Assembly (NCBI RefSeq): GCF_902506495.1
Contig: NZ_LR733264.1
Coordinates: 248,001-312,000, forward strand
DNA: 64,000 bases
Origin: Pseudomonas sp. 8O
Lineage (GTDB): Bacteria > Pseudomonadota > Gammaproteobacteria > Pseudomonadales > Pseudomonadaceae
Reading direction: 5' to 3'
Shown: positions 23,628-33,531 of the stretch, piece by piece
Numbering within the stretch: position 1 is the first letter of the stretch
How the letters are laid out: every line of letters begins with the position of its first letter
Position numbers and translations under genes: made by a program
The notes under the pieces: generated by a model
What the model saw: only the letters and a program-made list of their open reading frames with translations
What the model was told of the DNA's origin: nothing
The model's database searches: none

Positions 23628-24716
23628 TCAGTTATTGACGGCGTGTTGCGGGCTTGTGACTGATGCGGTGTCCATGCCCCGAGCCTGAGCGAGAATGGGT
23701 TGCCAGTCGCTGCGCCATTGCGTCAGTGCCGCGCCATCGCCGCGAAATACCAGGTCGAGAAAAGCCAGGCTCAGGTCGGCCGTGGCTGCCTTGGTCTTGG
23801 CGTTGAGAGAGGGGCCGCCGGTGAACGAGCGATCGGTGAAGATGCTGTGGGAGCCATCGCGAAATACCGCCAGCAATTTGGTCGGGTTGGCCACCGCATC
23901 GTAGATTGCCAGGCGGTCATCCGCGCCAGAGCGATAACCCGGAATCTGGATCACGTCATCGGTGGCGGTCACATGCAGGGTCGGTACCGAGACCTGGCCG
24001 AGCACCGCTGTCAGGTTTTTTTCACCATAGAACGGCGGGGCCGAGATGATCACCGCGGCGGCAAAGCGAGGATCGCGGTAGCTGATGACCTGGCCATCCC
24101 TGACCACCTGCGCCCCTGCCGTGAGCAGCGCCGTGTTGGCGCCGTAGGAGTGCCCGGCGATGACTATACGTTGTGGGTCGACCGCAGCGCCCATCTTCCC
24201 TGTCGCAGCGGAAAGCATCTGGTCGAGGGCGAAGCTCACATCGCTGGCACGGGCCATCGCTTCGCTTTCCTGGGCGGCATCGTGCAGGCGCTCCACCACG
24301 GCGAACGGGTTACCCCGCCACAGCGCGGAATCACTGCCGACATGCTGCACGTGCAGGCTGGCGACGCCGTGGCTCGACCAGTGCTTGCCGAGGTAGCTGT
24401 AGCCTTTGCGTGAGCCGCCGATGCCATGGGAGAACACCACCAGCGGCACGCTGGCGCCTGGCTGCACGTTGACCGGCCAGTAAAGGCGTACCGGAACGGC
24501 GCGCGAGCGGGTCTGATCGAGCCAGTCGAAATCGCTGATTTCGTAGGCCGGCTCCTCTGCTTCGGTGGTGTTGGCCGTGGCCGTATTCGACACGGCCAGC
24601 ATGGCCAGCAATGCGCTTGCCAGCATCTTCCAGCCTCTGCGTCGTGGTTGTGCGACGAAGTCGGCGGAGTCGGCAAGTTCGTCGCTGCTGGCTTGGTATT
24701 TCAGAGTCGAGTTCAT
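23628..24716 (-). CDS. alpha/beta-hydrolase (dienelactone hydrolase/PAF-acetylhydrolase-like), exported
   Basis: 362 aa from the ATG at 24714-24716, which has AGGGAA upstream; a TTG at 24746 is the only longer start. After a basic N-terminus, residues about 30-50 (MLASALLAMLAVSNTATA) are hydrophobic, probably a late signal or anchor. The hydrolase core shows VVFSHGIGGSRKGYSYL (oxyanion region), VIAGHSYGANTALL (nucleophile Ser in GHSYG) and DGSHSIF (catalytic His). An esterase or lipase-like role in the periplasm is likely. It is followed closely upstream by the SDR gene on the same strand. Confidence 0.78.
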   Translation of the reverse strand: MNSTLKYQASSDELADSADFVAQPRRRGWKMLASALLAMLAVSNTATANTTEAEEPAYEISDFDWLDQTRSRAVPVRLYWPVNVQPGASVPLVVFSHGIGGSRKGYSYLGKHWSSHGVASLHVQHVGSDSALWRGNPFAVVERLHDAAQESEAMARASDVSFALDQMLSAATGKMGAAVDPQRIVIAGHSYGANTALLTAGAQVVRDGQVISYRDPRFAAAVIISAPPFYGEKNLTAVLGQVSVPTLHVTATDDVIQIPGYRSGADDRLAIYDAVANPTKLLAVFRDGSHSIFTDRSFTGGPSLNAKTKAATADLSLAFLDLVFRGDGAALTQWRSDWQPILAQARGMDTASVTSPQHAVNN

Positions 24717-24747
24717 CGTGGTACGGATTCCCTGGCGGCTGTTCAAG

Positions 24748-25701
24748 CTATGGAAAGAGTTGGTAGGGCTTGGTGATCCGCAAAGGCGCGGCGGGAAATG
24801 ACATGCCGGTGAGGCGTTCGGATTCGTTCCACAGGCGTCTGGCCATACCCAGGTCCATTGCCTGCAGAGGCGTTCTGGCGAGGACGGGATAACCGCGGGT
24901 TTCGCTCAGCCTGTTCGGGCCGTAGTAGGCGCCGCCCTGAGCTTGCGGGGCGGTAGCGGCGAACAGCGTCGGCAGCGCGCCCTGAGCCGCTGGCTGGAAC
25001 AGGAACCAGAGCAGGCGCCGGGCACTGCCGGCCGCGCTCCACTTGCCGGCGCCATTGGGCAGCAGTTCGGTACGTGACACACCCGGATGCGCCGCGATAC
25101 TGCGGATACCCCAGCCAGCCGCGTTGCTGCGGCGTTGCAGTTCCAGGGCGAACATCAGGCAGGCCAGTTTGGATTGGCTGTAGGCGACCATCGGCTTGTA
25201 GTCACGGGTGGATTGCAGGTCGCTCAGGTCGATGGCGCCTTGCCTGGCAGCGATGCTCGAGAGGCTGACAACGCGCGGCTGATCGCCCTTGCGCAGCAGC
25301 GGCAACAGTTGGGCGGTCAGGGCGAAGTGACCAAGGTGGCTGGTGCCGAATTGCAGTTCGAAGCCGTCGGCCGTCTCCTGGCGCTGCGGCGTCATCACCC
25401 CGGCGTTGTTGATCAGCAGGTCGATGTGGCCATCGGAGTCGCCAAGGCGTTTGGCAAAGGCGTCGATGGAATCGAGGCTGGCCAGATCCAACTGCTCGAA
25501 GCAGACGTCTGAACCCGGAGTGAGTTGGCGGATCTGCTCGACGGCAGCCGCGCCACGCGAAGGGTTGCGGCCGGCGAGTATCACCCGCGCTCCCGCTTCG
25601 GCCAGGGCTTTTGCGTCTTCGAAGCCGAGCCCACCGGTGCCGGTGATGACGGCGGTGCGACCGTGTAGCGAGGGAATATCGGAAGTGGTCCAGTTGGCCA
25701 T
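24748..25701 (-). CDS. SDR oxidoreductase (retinol-dehydrogenase-like)
   Basis: 317 aa. TAVITGTGGLGFEDAKALAE is the nucleotide-binding loop (TGTGGLG, a slight variant of TGxxxGIG); LLINNAGVMTPQ, VVSLSSIAARQG and VAYSQSKLACLMFALE give the NNAG, Ser and YxxxK catalytic elements. The length and HPGVSRTELLPNG match the retinol-dehydrogenase-like branch. It is divergent from the TetR gene and separated from it by two palindromic operators, so it is very likely the regulated target, possibly together with the downstream hydrolase. Confidence 0.86.
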   Translation of the reverse strand: MANWTTSDIPSLHGRTAVITGTGGLGFEDAKALAEAGARVILAGRNPSRGAAAVEQIRQLTPGSDVCFEQLDLASLDSIDAFAKRLGDSDGHIDLLINNAGVMTPQRQETADGFELQFGTSHLGHFALTAQLLPLLRKGDQPRVVSLSSIAARQGAIDLSDLQSTRDYKPMVAYSQSKLACLMFALELQRRSNAAGWGIRSIAAHPGVSRTELLPNGAGKWSAAGSARRLLWFLFQPAAQGALPTLFAATAPQAQGGAYYGPNRLSETRGYPVLARTPLQAMDLGMARRLWNESERLTGMSFPAAPLRITKPYQLFP

Positions 25702-25748
25702 GATCGTTGCCTTGCCTCAGAATGGGGCGCTAATCTGAATACGTAAAT

Positions 25749-25788
25749 AATTGCACTGGGTGCAAACATTAGTGCACTCAGTGCAATT
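25749..25788. promoter_or_regulatory. tandem palindromic operators for the divergent TetR regulator
   Basis: Two palindromes lie between the SDR and TetR starts: TTGCAC-TGG-GTGCAA (25751-25765, perfect) and TGCACT-C-AGTGCA (25773-25785, perfect). They are related in sequence, 20 bases apart centre to centre, and framed by AATTGCACT...AGTGCAATT. Two turns of helix between sites suggest cooperative binding on one face of the DNA. The second site ends 22 bases before the TetR ATG. Confidence 0.75.
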
Positions 25789-25807
25789 ATCGCAATAGGC
25801 TATTGGA

Positions 25808-26419
25808 ATGTCCGAATCTCTCCCTCCCGAGGGCAATGCGCCTGCCGAAGGCCTGCGAGAGCGCAAGCGCCGGGCCACTCGGCAGCGTATCGCCGAAGTC
25901 GGGCTGCAGTTGTTTCTCACAAATGGTTACGAAAGCACCACGCTCGACGCGATCGCCGCCGAGGCTGGTATCTCGCGGCGTACCTTCTTTTCCTATTTCA
26001 AGTCGAAGGATGACGTCATCCTGTCCTGGCAGGAGGCCGGCTGGGCCAGCATCCACAGCGAGCTGCTGCAGGTTTCGCCGGATATCGCGCCGCTGGATGC
26101 CGTGCGCGATGTATTGGTGAGTCATATTTCCCGCTACACCACCGAGCAGATGGCGGCCATCGACCGACTGATGCGCTCCAGCGAGTCGCTGCTGGCACGC
26201 AAGCAGGCGCATTACGCCGAGCAGGAGAGGCAACTGTTCGCCACGCTCTGTGAGGTATGGCGCCAACCCGAGCGGCGCATGACCCTGCGGGTGGTGGCCA
26301 TGGCGTCTCTGGGCGCCATGCGCCTGGCGATCCAGACCTGGCAGGAGCAGGTGGGGCAGCCCAAGCCCGTGGCCAGTTATCTCGAGGAAGCGTTCGAGAC
26401 GCTCAAGTCCGAGCTCTGA
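25808..26419 (+). CDS. TetR-family transcriptional regulator
   Basis: 203 aa. The HTH occupies residues about 15-65: RQRIAEVGLQLFLTNGYEST, then LDAIAAEAGISRRTFFSYFK with the usual aromatic recognition-helix residues. The C-terminal ligand domain is helical and unremarkable. Divergent from the SDR, with twin operators between; likely represses both itself and the SDR until an aldehyde- or lipid-like ligand binds, but the ligand is a guess. Confidence 0.9.
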   Translation: MSESLPPEGNAPAEGLRERKRRATRQRIAEVGLQLFLTNGYESTTLDAIAAEAGISRRTFFSYFKSKDDVILSWQEAGWASIHSELLQVSPDIAPLDAVRDVLVSHISRYTTEQMAAIDRLMRSSESLLARKQAHYAEQERQLFATLCEVWRQPERRMTLRVVAMASLGAMRLAIQTWQEQVGQPKPVASYLEEAFETLKSEL

Positions 26420-26433
26420 CCGACTGACCCAGC

Positions 26434-26464
26434 AAAAAAACGCCCCCGCAAAGACTGCGGGGGC
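26434..26464 (-). terminator. rho-independent terminator of the RND efflux operon
   Basis: Read on the minus strand: GCCCCCGCA, 5-base loop, TGCGGGGGC, then GTTTTTTT. The 9-bp GC stem and T-run are textbook. It lies 43 bases past the outer-membrane channel gene's stop and also separates it from the convergent TetR gene. Confidence 0.9.
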
Positions 26465-26506
26465 GGCGCGTTGGATAAGGTCGTCCTTGAAGCGGGTTAC
26501 GCGCGG

Positions 26507-27940
26507 TCAACCTTGTGGGGCGTTGCTCCCCGTATTGCTCCAGCCACCACCCAGGGCCTTGTACAGCTCCACTTCGCTGCTGAGCTGGGCCAGGCGGTCT
26601 GCGATCAGTTGCTGGCGCACGCTGAACAGCTGACGCTGGGCGTCGAGCAGGGTCAGGTAGCTGTCCACGCCGGTGCGGTAGCGGCGTTCGGCCAGGTCGT
26701 AATAGGTCTCGGTGGTTTCCAGCAGGGCACGCTGGGCGTCCAGTTGCTGGCGGTAGGTGGTACGTGCGGCGAGGCGGTCAGCGACTTCCTGGAAAGCCAC
26801 CTGAATGGCTTTCTCGTACTCGGCGACGCGGATATCGCTCTGCAGTTCGGCATAGTCGAGGTTGGCGCGCAGGCGGCCGGCGTTGAAGATCGGCAGGCTG
26901 ATCTGCGGCTGGAACAGCCAGGTGCCCGAGCCGCCGTCGAACAGGCCGGACAACTGGCTGCTGGCGGTGCCGGCATTGGCGGTCAGGCTGATGCTGGGGA
27001 AGAACGCCGCACGCGCCGCGCCGATATTGGCATCGGCGGCCTTGAGCTGGTACTCGGCCTGCAGCAGGTCGGGGCGACGCTGCAGCAGGTCGGCGGGCAG
27101 GCCAGCCGGTACCTGCTCCAGCAGTTCGGCGTTCAATGCCAGACCTTGCGGCAGGTTGGCCGGCAGGCCGGTGCCGAGCAGCTGAATCAGGGCGTTGCGA
27201 TCCTGAGCGACCAGGCGCTGGTACTGCGCCAGGCTGACGCGGGCGCTGTCCACCGAGCTGCGTGCCTGGCTCAGGGCCAGGGCATCGGCGACGCCGACGT
27301 CGAAGCTGCGCTGGGTCAGCTGGTAGCTTTCCTCGAAGGTCTTCAGGGTGTCCTGGGTCAGTTGCAGCAGCGCCTGATCCGCCTGCCATTGCAGGTAGGC
27401 GTTGGCGACGCTGGCGACCAGGCTGATCTGCGTGCTGCGCGCGGCCTGTTCGGTGGCCAGGTACTGCTGCAGGGCCTGCTCGCTGAGGCTGCGGATACGA
27501 CCGAAGAAGTCCAGCTCCCAGGCGTTGACGCCCAGGGTCGCGCTGTACTGACCGCTGGTACGGGCTTCACCGGTCTGGCTCAGATCGGCCGGCAGGCGCT
27601 GGCGAGTGCCGGCGCCGTCGGCGGAAACCGAAGGCAGCAGATCGGCGCGCTGGATACGGTACAGCGCGCGATAGGCTTCGACGTTCAGTGCAGCGACACG
27701 TAGGTCGCGGTTGTTCTCCAGTGCCACCTGTACCAGTTGCTGCAGCGCCGGGTCGCGGAAGAACTCGCGCCATTGCAGGTCGGCCGCCGCACGGCTGCCT
27801 TCGCTGGCGGCGCTGCCATAGGCTTCGCCTTGCGGCCAGTCGGCGGCCACCGGAGCGTCAGGACGTTCATAGTCGGGAATCAGGCTGCAGCCGCTGAGCA
27901 GAGCGGCGGCCACGGCCAGGGACAACAGGGACTGCCTCAT
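26507..27940 (-). CDS. outer-membrane efflux channel lipoprotein (OprM/TtgC family)
   Basis: 477 aa. The N-terminus has a lipobox, [17 protein letters not shown], so the mature protein is lipidated at Cys18. Two OEP repeats follow, each with long coiled helices; [14 protein letters not shown] and [32 protein letters not shown] are characteristic of the NodT/OprM family. It forms the outer-membrane duct of the tripartite pump. The start overlaps the stop of the RND gene by 4 bases. Last gene of the operon. Confidence 0.93.
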   Translation of the reverse strand: MRQSLLSLAVAAALLSGCSLIPDYERPDAPVAADWPQGEAYGSAASEGSRAAADLQWREFFRDPALQQLVQVALENNRDLRVAALNVEAYRALYRIQRADLLPSVSADGAGTRQRLPADLSQTGEARTSGQYSATLGVNAWELDFFGRIRSLSEQALQQYLATEQAARSTQISLVASVANAYLQWQADQALLQLTQDTLKTFEESYQLTQRSFDVGVADALALSQARSSVDSARVSLAQYQRLVAQDRNALIQLLGTGLPANLPQGLALNAELLEQVPAGLPADLLQRRPDLLQAEYQLKAADANIGAARAAFFPSISLTANAGTASSQLSGLFDGGSGTWLFQPQISLPIFNAGRLRANLDYAELQSDIRVAEYEKAIQVAFQEVADRLAARTTYRQQLDAQRALLETTETYYDLAERRYRTGVDSYLTLLDAQRQLFSVRQQLIADRLAQLSSEVELYKALGGGWSNTGSNAPQG

Positions 27941-30900
27941 TGCAGTACCTCCTTCTCGTTTTCACGGGTCGGCTCGGGGCGCTTCTTCTCGAAAATCGAG
28001 CAGACCACGACGTAGAACAGTGGAATCCAGAAGATCGCCAGGATCATCGCGCTGAGCATGCCGCCGATCACCCCGGTGCCGATGGCGTGCTTGCTGCCGG
28101 CGCCGGCACCACTGGCGATGGCCAGTGGCAGACAGCCGAGGATGAACGCCAGCGAAGTCATGATGATCGGGCGCAAGCGCATGCGGCAGGCTTCGATGGC
28201 CGCTTCGGCGAAGGTCATGCCCTGTTCGTACTGCGCTTTGGCGAACTCGACGATGAGAATCGCGTTACGCGCCGACAGGCCGATGGTGGTGAGCAGGCCA
28301 ACCTTGAAGAACACGTCGTTGGACAGGCCACGCAGCTCGGTGAACATCAAGGCGCCAATGATCCCCAGCGGCACCACCAGCATCACCGCGAACGGGATCG
28401 ACCAGCTCTCGTACAGGGCTGCCAGGCACAGGAACACCACGATGGCGGAGATCACGAACAGTGCAGTGGTCTGCGAGCCTGCCAGGCGCTCCTCGTAGGA
28501 CAACCCGGTCCAGGAGTAGCCGACGCCCTGTGGCAATTGCGAGGCGATTTCCTCGACGGCGGCCATGGCATCACCGGTGCTGTAGCCAGGCGCCGGAGCA
28601 CCGAGGATCTCCACCGCCGAGACGCCGTTATAGCGCGCCAGCTTCGGCGCACCATAGGTCCATTCACCGCTGGCGAAGGCGCTGAACGGCACCATGCGGC
28701 CCTGGTCGTTGCGCACGTACCACTTGTTCAGGTCTTCCGGGCTCATGCGTGCTTCGGATGTGCCTTGCAGGTAGACCTTCTTCACTCGACCGCGATCGAT
28801 GAAGTCGTTGACGTAACTGGCACCCCAGGCAATCGACAGGGTGCTGTTGATGTCCGCCAGCGACAGGCCGAGGGCGCGGGCGCGCTCGTCATCGATCAGC
28901 AACTGGTACTGCGCCTCGTCGCGCAGGCCGTTGGCGCGCACGCTGTCGAGCACCGGGTGCTGGTTGGCCAGTTGCAGGAATTTGTCACGTGCCTCGTTCA
29001 TCACCTGGTGGCCGACGCCCGCCTGATCCTGCAGGAAGAAGTTGAAGCCAGTGGCGTTACCCATCTCCATGACCGCCGGCGGGGCGAAGGCGAACACCAT
29101 CGCATCGCGGAAGCTGAAGAAGTGCATCTGCGCACGTTGCGCCAGCGCGGCTACGCCATTCTCGGCGCCGGGACGTTCACCCCAGGGCTTGAGCATGATG
29201 AAGGCCATACCGGAGCTTTGACCACGGCCGGCGAAGTTGAAGCCGGTGACGGTGAACACCGACTTGACCGTGCTCGCCTCGTCTTCCAGCAGGTACTGGC
29301 GCATTTCGTCGACCACCACCTGGGTACGCTCGGCACTGGAGCCGGACGGCGTCTGCACCTGGGCGAAGAGCACGCCCTGGTCTTCCTCGGGGAGGAAGGC
29401 GGTGGGGATGCGGGTGAACATCCACGCCATGATGATGACGATCACCAGGTACAGCAGCAGGTAGGGCGCCTTGCGCTTGATCATGCCCGCAACGCCGCGC
29501 TGATAGGCATTGCTGCCGCGCTCGAAGGTGCGGTTGAACCAGCCGAAGAAGCCGCGCTTGGCCTCGTGGTGATCGCCATCGATGGGCTTGAGCAGGGTGG
29601 CGCACAGCGCCGGGGTGAAGATCAGCGCCACCAGCACCGACAGAGCCATGGCCGAGACGATGGTGATGGAGAACTGCCGGTAGATCACCCCGGTGGAGCC
29701 GCCGAAGAACGCCATCGGCAGGAACACTGCCGAGAGCACCAGGCCAATGCCCACCAGTGCGCCCTGGATTTGCCCCATGGACTTGCGCGTCGCTTCCTTG
29801 GGCGATAGCCCATCCTCGCGCATCACCCGTTCGACGTTTTCCACCACCACGATGGCGTCGTCCACCAGCAGGCCGATGGCCAGGACCATGGCGAACATGG
29901 TCAGGGTATTGATGGAGAAACCGAACGCGGCAAGTATGCCGAAGGTGCCGAGCAGTACCACCGGCACCGCCATGGTCGGAATGATGGTGGCGCGCAGGTT
30001 CTGCAGGAACAGGAACATCACCAGGAACACCAGCACGATGGCCTCGAACAGGGTGTGCACCACCCCTTCGATGGAGGCCGAGATCACCGGCGTGGTGTCG
30101 TAGGGGAAGACCACTTCCATGCCGGCCGGGAAGAACGGCTCGAGATTGGAGATGGTTTCACGCACCGCCTTGGCGGTATCCAGGGCGTTGGCGCCGGTGG
30201 CCAGGCGAATCGCCAGACCGGAGGCCGGCAGGCCGTTGAACTGCGCGTTGATGGCGTAGTTCTCGCCGCCCAGCTCGACCTTGGCGATGTCACCCAGGCG
30301 CACCTGGGAGCCATCGGGCTGAACCTTGAGCAGAATCTTGCGGAACTCTTCCGGGGTCTGCAGGCGCGTCTTGCCGATGATCGTGGCGTTGAGCTGATTG
30401 CCCGGTGCCGCAGGCAGGCCGCCGAACTGGCCGGAGGAAATCTGCACGTTCTGCGCCTGGATGGCGCTGCGCACGTCAACTGGAGTCAGCTGGAAGCTGT
30501 TGAGCTTGGCCGGGTCGAGCCAGATACGCATGGCGTACTGCGCGCCGAACACCTGGAAGTCGCCGACGCCCTTGGTCCGTGAGATCGGGTCCTGCAGGTT
30601 GGAGACGATGTAGTCCGACAGGTCTTCACGGGTCATGCTGCCGTCTTTCGACACCACGCCGATGACCATCAGGAAGTTGCGCACCGACTTGGTCACGCGG
30701 ATGCCCTGTTGCTGGACTTCCTGTGGCAGCAGCGGGGTGGCCAGTTGCAGCTTGTTCTGCACCTGGACCTGGGCGATATCCGGGTTCACCCCCTGTTCGA
30801 AGGTAACGATGATCTCCATGCTGCCGTCGGAGTTGCTCGACGAGCTGACGTAGCGCAGGCCGTCGATACCGTTGAGCTGCTGCTCGATCACCTGCACCAC

Positions 30901-31080
30901 GGTGTCCTGCACCGTCTGCGCCGAGGCGCCCGGGTAGCTGACCTGGATGGCAACGGCAGGTGGCGCGATGCTCGGGTACTGGTTGATCGGCAGCTTGAGG
31001 ATGGACAGGCCACCCGCCAGCATGATCACCAGGGCGATCACCCAGGCGAAGATCGGCCGGTCGATAAAGAATCTGGACAT
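27937..31080 (-). CDS. RND multidrug efflux transporter (MexB/TtgB/AcrB family)
   Basis: 1047 aa, the full size of HAE1-type transporters. [20 protein letters not shown] is the first membrane helix; [20 protein letters not shown] carries the two proton-relay Asp residues of TM4; large periplasmic loops and a second half from about residue 530 ([20 protein letters not shown]) complete 12 [22 protein letters not shown] lies near the C-terminus. It exports solvents, antibiotics and other amphiphiles, with the MFP and channel encoded on either side. Confidence 0.95.
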   Translation of the reverse strand: MSRFFIDRPIFAWVIALVIMLAGGLSILKLPINQYPSIAPPAVAIQVSYPGASAQTVQDTVVQVIEQQLNGIDGLRYVSSSSNSDGSMEIIVTFEQGVNPDIAQVQVQNKLQLATPLLPQEVQQQGIRVTKSVRNFLMVIGVVSKDGSMTREDLSDYIVSNLQDPISRTKGVGDFQVFGAQYAMRIWLDPAKLNSFQLTPVDVRSAIQAQNVQISSGQFGGLPAAPGNQLNATIIGKTRLQTPEEFRKILLKVQPDGSQVRLGDIAKVELGGENYAINAQFNGLPASGLAIRLATGANALDTAKAVRETISNLEPFFPAGMEVVFPYDTTPVISASIEGVVHTLFEAIVLVFLVMFLFLQNLRATIIPTMAVPVVLLGTFGILAAFGFSINTLTMFAMVLAIGLLVDDAIVVVENVERVMREDGLSPKEATRKSMGQIQGALVGIGLVLSAVFLPMAFFGGSTGVIYRQFSITIVSAMALSVLVALIFTPALCATLLKPIDGDHHEAKRGFFGWFNRTFERGSNAYQRGVAGMIKRKAPYLLLYLVIVIIMAWMFTRIPTAFLPEEDQGVLFAQVQTPSGSSAERTQVVVDEMRQYLLEDEASTVKSVFTVTGFNFAGRGQSSGMAFIMLKPWGERPGAENGVAALAQRAQMHFFSFRDAMVFAFAPPAVMEMGNATGFNFFLQDQAGVGHQVMNEARDKFLQLANQHPVLDSVRANGLRDEAQYQLLIDDERARALGLSLADINSTLSIAWGASYVNDFIDRGRVKKVYLQGTSEARMSPEDLNKWYVRNDQGRMVPFSAFASGEWTYGAPKLARYNGVSAVEILGAPAPGYSTGDAMAAVEEIASQLPQGVGYSWTGLSYEERLAGSQTTALFVISAIVVFLCLAALYESWSIPFAVMLVVPLGIIGALMFTELRGLSNDVFFKVGLLTTIGLSARNAILIVEFAKAQYEQGMTFAEAAIEACRMRLRPIIMTSLAFILGCLPLAIASGAGAGSKHAIGTGVIGGMLSAMILAIFWIPLFYVVVCSIFEKKRPEPTRENEKEVLQ

Positions 31081-31094
31081 TCAGTACTTCTCCG

Positions 31095-32243
31095 TTAGTC
31101 CTGGCCGCTGGCTTGTTCGGCGTCTTGGGCAGGCTGTTCGGTGTTGACGTTGCCGGCCGGCACGGCCTTGACCTCGGCGCCAGGCTGCACGAACTGCAGG
31201 CCCTCGGTGATCAGGCGGTCGCCTTCGTTCAGGCCTTCCTCTACCAGCCAGGCACTGCCTGCGGTGCGATCAGCCTTGAGTACGCGCAGTTCAACCTTGT
31301 TGTCGGCACCCACCACCATCGCCGTGGGTTCGCCGCGCTGGTTGCGCGTCACACCCTGCTGCGGGGCGAGGATGGCGTTCTGCTTGACCCCGGAGAGCAA
31401 CTCGGCATGTACGAACATGCCCGGCAGCAGCAGGTGGTCCGGGTTGGGGAACACGGCGCGCAGGGTCACCGAGCCGGTGCTTTCGTCCACTGCCACTTCG
31501 GAGAATTCCAGGGTGCCTTCATGGGCGTAACGGCTTCCGTCCTCCAGTTTCAGCGCGACCTTGGCGGCGCTGTCGCTGGCTTTCTGCAGGCGACCATCGG
31601 CCAGGTCACGGCGCAGACGCAGCAGTTCCTTGCTCGATTGGGTGACGTCGACGTAGATCGGATCGAGCTGCTGGATGGTGGCCATGGCGCCCGCCTGGCC
31701 ATTGCTGACCAGCGCACCTTCGGTTACCGCAGAGCGGCCGATGCGACCGCTGATCGGCGCCATCACCTTGGTGTAGCGCAGGTCGATGCGCGCCTGCTCC
31801 AGTGCGGCGTCAGCCTGCAGGGCGGCGGCGCGAGCTTCATCATAGGCCTGTTGGCTGACGGCCTTGTCGGTGACCAGCAGCTTGTAGCGATCAGCCAGGG
31901 ACTTGGCGGACAGCTGCGTGGCCTGGGCGCTCTTGAACGTGGCTTGGTAGGTGGCTGGGTCGATCTGGTACAGCTGCTGACCCGCCTTGACCTCGCTGCC
32001 TTCGGTGAACAGGCGCTTCTGAATGATGCCGTTGACCTGTGGGCGCACCTCGGCGATGCGATAGGCACTGGTGCGGCCTGGCACTTCACTGGTCAGTGCA
32101 AAGGGTTTGGCTTCGAGCGTTACCACTCCGACTTGCGGGGTTTGCTGGGTCTGTGGGGCGCTGGATTCCTGGCAGCCGGTGAGACTGAGCATTGCCACGG
32201 CGATGGCGGAAACCAAGACAGCGAAGGCTGGCTTCGAGTGCAT
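31095..32243 (-). CDS. RND efflux periplasmic adaptor (MexA/TtgA family)
   Basis: 382 aa lipoprotein: VAMLSLTGCQESSAPQ gives the lipobox with Cys24. The membrane-fusion layout is clear: a barrel-sandwich half at AEVRPQVNGIIQKRLFTEGS, a helical hairpin around residues 95-165, and the second half VMAPISGRIGRSAVTEGALV. The C-terminal beta-barrel includes RAVFPNPDHLLLPGMFVHAE. First gene of the pump operon, 14 bases ahead of the transporter gene, and divergent from the TetR regulator. Confidence 0.94.
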   Translation of the reverse strand: MHSKPAFAVLVSAIAVAMLSLTGCQESSAPQTQQTPQVGVVTLEAKPFALTSEVPGRTSAYRIAEVRPQVNGIIQKRLFTEGSEVKAGQQLYQIDPATYQATFKSAQATQLSAKSLADRYKLLVTDKAVSQQAYDEARAAALQADAALEQARIDLRYTKVMAPISGRIGRSAVTEGALVSNGQAGAMATIQQLDPIYVDVTQSSKELLRLRRDLADGRLQKASDSAAKVALKLEDGSRYAHEGTLEFSEVAVDESTGSVTLRAVFPNPDHLLLPGMFVHAELLSGVKQNAILAPQQGVTRNQRGEPTAMVVGADNKVELRVLKADRTAGSAWLVEEGLNEGDRLITEGLQFVQPGAEVKAVPAGNVNTEQPAQDAEQASGQD

Positions 32244-32316
32244 CTGAGAACCTCGTTTTTATCGAATCATGGCCCAAGGGGCGAAGGGGACGAAGGCAGG
32301 GGAAAAAATCGATGGA

Positions 32317-32350
32317 GGAATATACTTACGTACGTGAATGTTTGTAAATG
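32317..32350. promoter_or_regulatory. TtgR-like operator over the efflux promoter
   Basis: GGAATATACTTACGTACGTG followed by AATGTTTGTAAATG. The imperfect palindrome CTTAC...GTAAA and surrounding bases closely resemble, from memory, the TtgR operator of Pseudomonas putida (TTTACAAACAACCATGAATGTAAG core, read on the other strand). It lies 74 bases upstream of the MFP start and 74 before the regulator's start, placed to control both promoters. Confidence 0.75.
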
Positions 32351-32423
32351 CCTAAAGCTGCCTGCATACTCTCGCCCGTCCTTCCTTACCGAAGGGTTAC
32401 GGCAAAGCGACAGTAGGTGACAG

Positions 32424-33080
32424 ATGGCCAGAAGAACCAAAGAGGAAGCGCAGGCGACGCGGGTGCAGATACTCGATGCCGCCGAGCGGGTGTTCCATGC
32501 CCAGGGCGTTTCCCGTGCCTCTCTGGCGGAAGTGGCGAAAGAAGCCGGCGTCAGCCGCGGCGCTATTTATTGGCATTTCGAGAACAAGATCGATCTGTTT
32601 CAGGCGATGCTCGAACGTCTGCGCCTGCCGCTCGAGGAACTGGCGCGTGCCAGCGAGAGCGAGGACGAGCCTGATCCACTGGGCTGCATGCGTGAATTGC
32701 TGGTCAAGGCCCTGACGCGCCTGGCTTGCGAACCGCAGACCCACCGCACCCATGACATCCTGCGTTACAAATGCGAATACACCGGTGAGCTGCTCGGCCT
32801 GCGCGAGCGCATGCAGGCGCTGAGCCTGGAGTGCGATCAGCGTATCGCCAAGGCGCTGAGCAACGCGGTCAACAAGGGCCAGCTGCCGAGCGATCTGGAC
32901 TGCGCGCGCGCAGCCGTCTGTCTGCATGCCTATATGGAAGGTATCGAGTCGAACTGGTTGCTGGTGCCCAACTTCGACCTGGCACAGCAGGCGCCCGCGC
33001 TGGTCGACACCGCGTTGGACATGCTGTGCAGTCCGGCATTGCGCCTGATGACGGTCAGTCAGCTGCCTGACGAGAGGTAG
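32424..33080 (+). CDS. TetR-family efflux repressor (TtgR/MtrR/AcrR-like)
   Basis: 218 aa. It begins MARRTKEEAQATRVQILDAA with the HTH VSRASLAEVAKEAGVSRGAI followed by YWHFENKIDLF, the AcrR/TtgR signature. The C-terminal region (HDILRYKCEYTGELLGLRER) is the drug-binding domain of this subgroup. Divergent from the pump operon with a TtgR-like operator between, so it is the local repressor, released by pump substrates. Its TAG stop lies at the start of a dispersed repeat. Confidence 0.92.
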   Translation: MARRTKEEAQATRVQILDAAERVFHAQGVSRASLAEVAKEAGVSRGAIYWHFENKIDLFQAMLERLRLPLEELARASESEDEPDPLGCMRELLVKALTRLACEPQTHRTHDILRYKCEYTGELLGLRERMQALSLECDQRIAKALSNAVNKGQLPSDLDCARAAVCLHAYMEGIESNWLLVPNFDLAQQAPALVDTALDMLCSPALRLMTVSQLPDER

Positions 33081-33165
33081 GGTGCGCTGCGCGCACCAGG
33101 GGTTAGCCCGGTTGTTCGGTGCGCACAGCGCACCCTACGCTATCGCAATCAGGGCTGAGATTCAG
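33072..33165. repeat. direct/inverted repeat unit (type E), copy 1
   Basis: GAGAGGTAGGGTGCGCTGCG ... CGCACAGCGCACCCTAC ... ATCAGGGCTGAGATTCAG. It contains an internal hairpin (GTAGGGTGCGCTG / CAGCGCACCCTAC). The left edge includes the TetR stop and the right edge includes the stop of the 60-aa gene (TCA at 33162-33164). A second copy in the same orientation lies 460 bases away at 33532. Confidence 0.85.
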
Positions 33166-33344
33166 CTCGCTTGACGTTGCGCGGGCCAGTCGGGCAGGTT
33201 GTGTGGCGCACGCACGCGGGCTTCCAGCCTGACGACGAACTGGCGGGCTTCCTCTTCGCTGCGAAAACTCACGCAATGCTGATCCAGTCGAACCTGCCAC
33301 AGGCATTCGCCGCCCTGATTGCGTGGCTGAACGAGAACTTTCAT
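33162..33344 (-). CDS. small protein of unknown function, 60 aa
   Basis: Starts at the ATG 33342-33344, directly behind a strong AAGGAGGT ribosome site 8 bases upstream, which argues for real translation; the longer frame to 33395 has no such signal. The product (KVLVQPRNQGGECLWQVRLD, HCVSFRSEEEARQFVVRLEA) looks like a compact beta-alpha domain with no signal peptide or membrane segment. No family recognised. It stands between two copies of a 94-bp repeat and convergent to the efflux repressor. Confidence 0.65.
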   Translation of the reverse strand: MKVLVQPRNQGGECLWQVRLDQHCVSFRSEEEARQFVVRLEARVRAPHNLPDWPAQRQAS

Positions 33345-33531
33345 GCGAACCACCTCCTTGAGCTGCGACGAGTCGCCAGTGCTTGTTGGGGACAATCAGG
33401 ATAGTTCGCTTGCACGATTTTTTTCTGATCTGAGTCAAATGACCGACCAGCGTGATGGCCGCTTCGCGATAAGCGGTACCGCGAAGGCAACGTGACTGGG
33501 TCAGGCGACGGGGCTGAAGCAGAGAGGTAGG

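Noticed and set aside
27940..29808. 622-codon plus-strand open frame antisense to the RND transporter
   Set aside because: Mirror frame of a well-conserved transporter, low complexity in His/Gln/Glu; not a gene.
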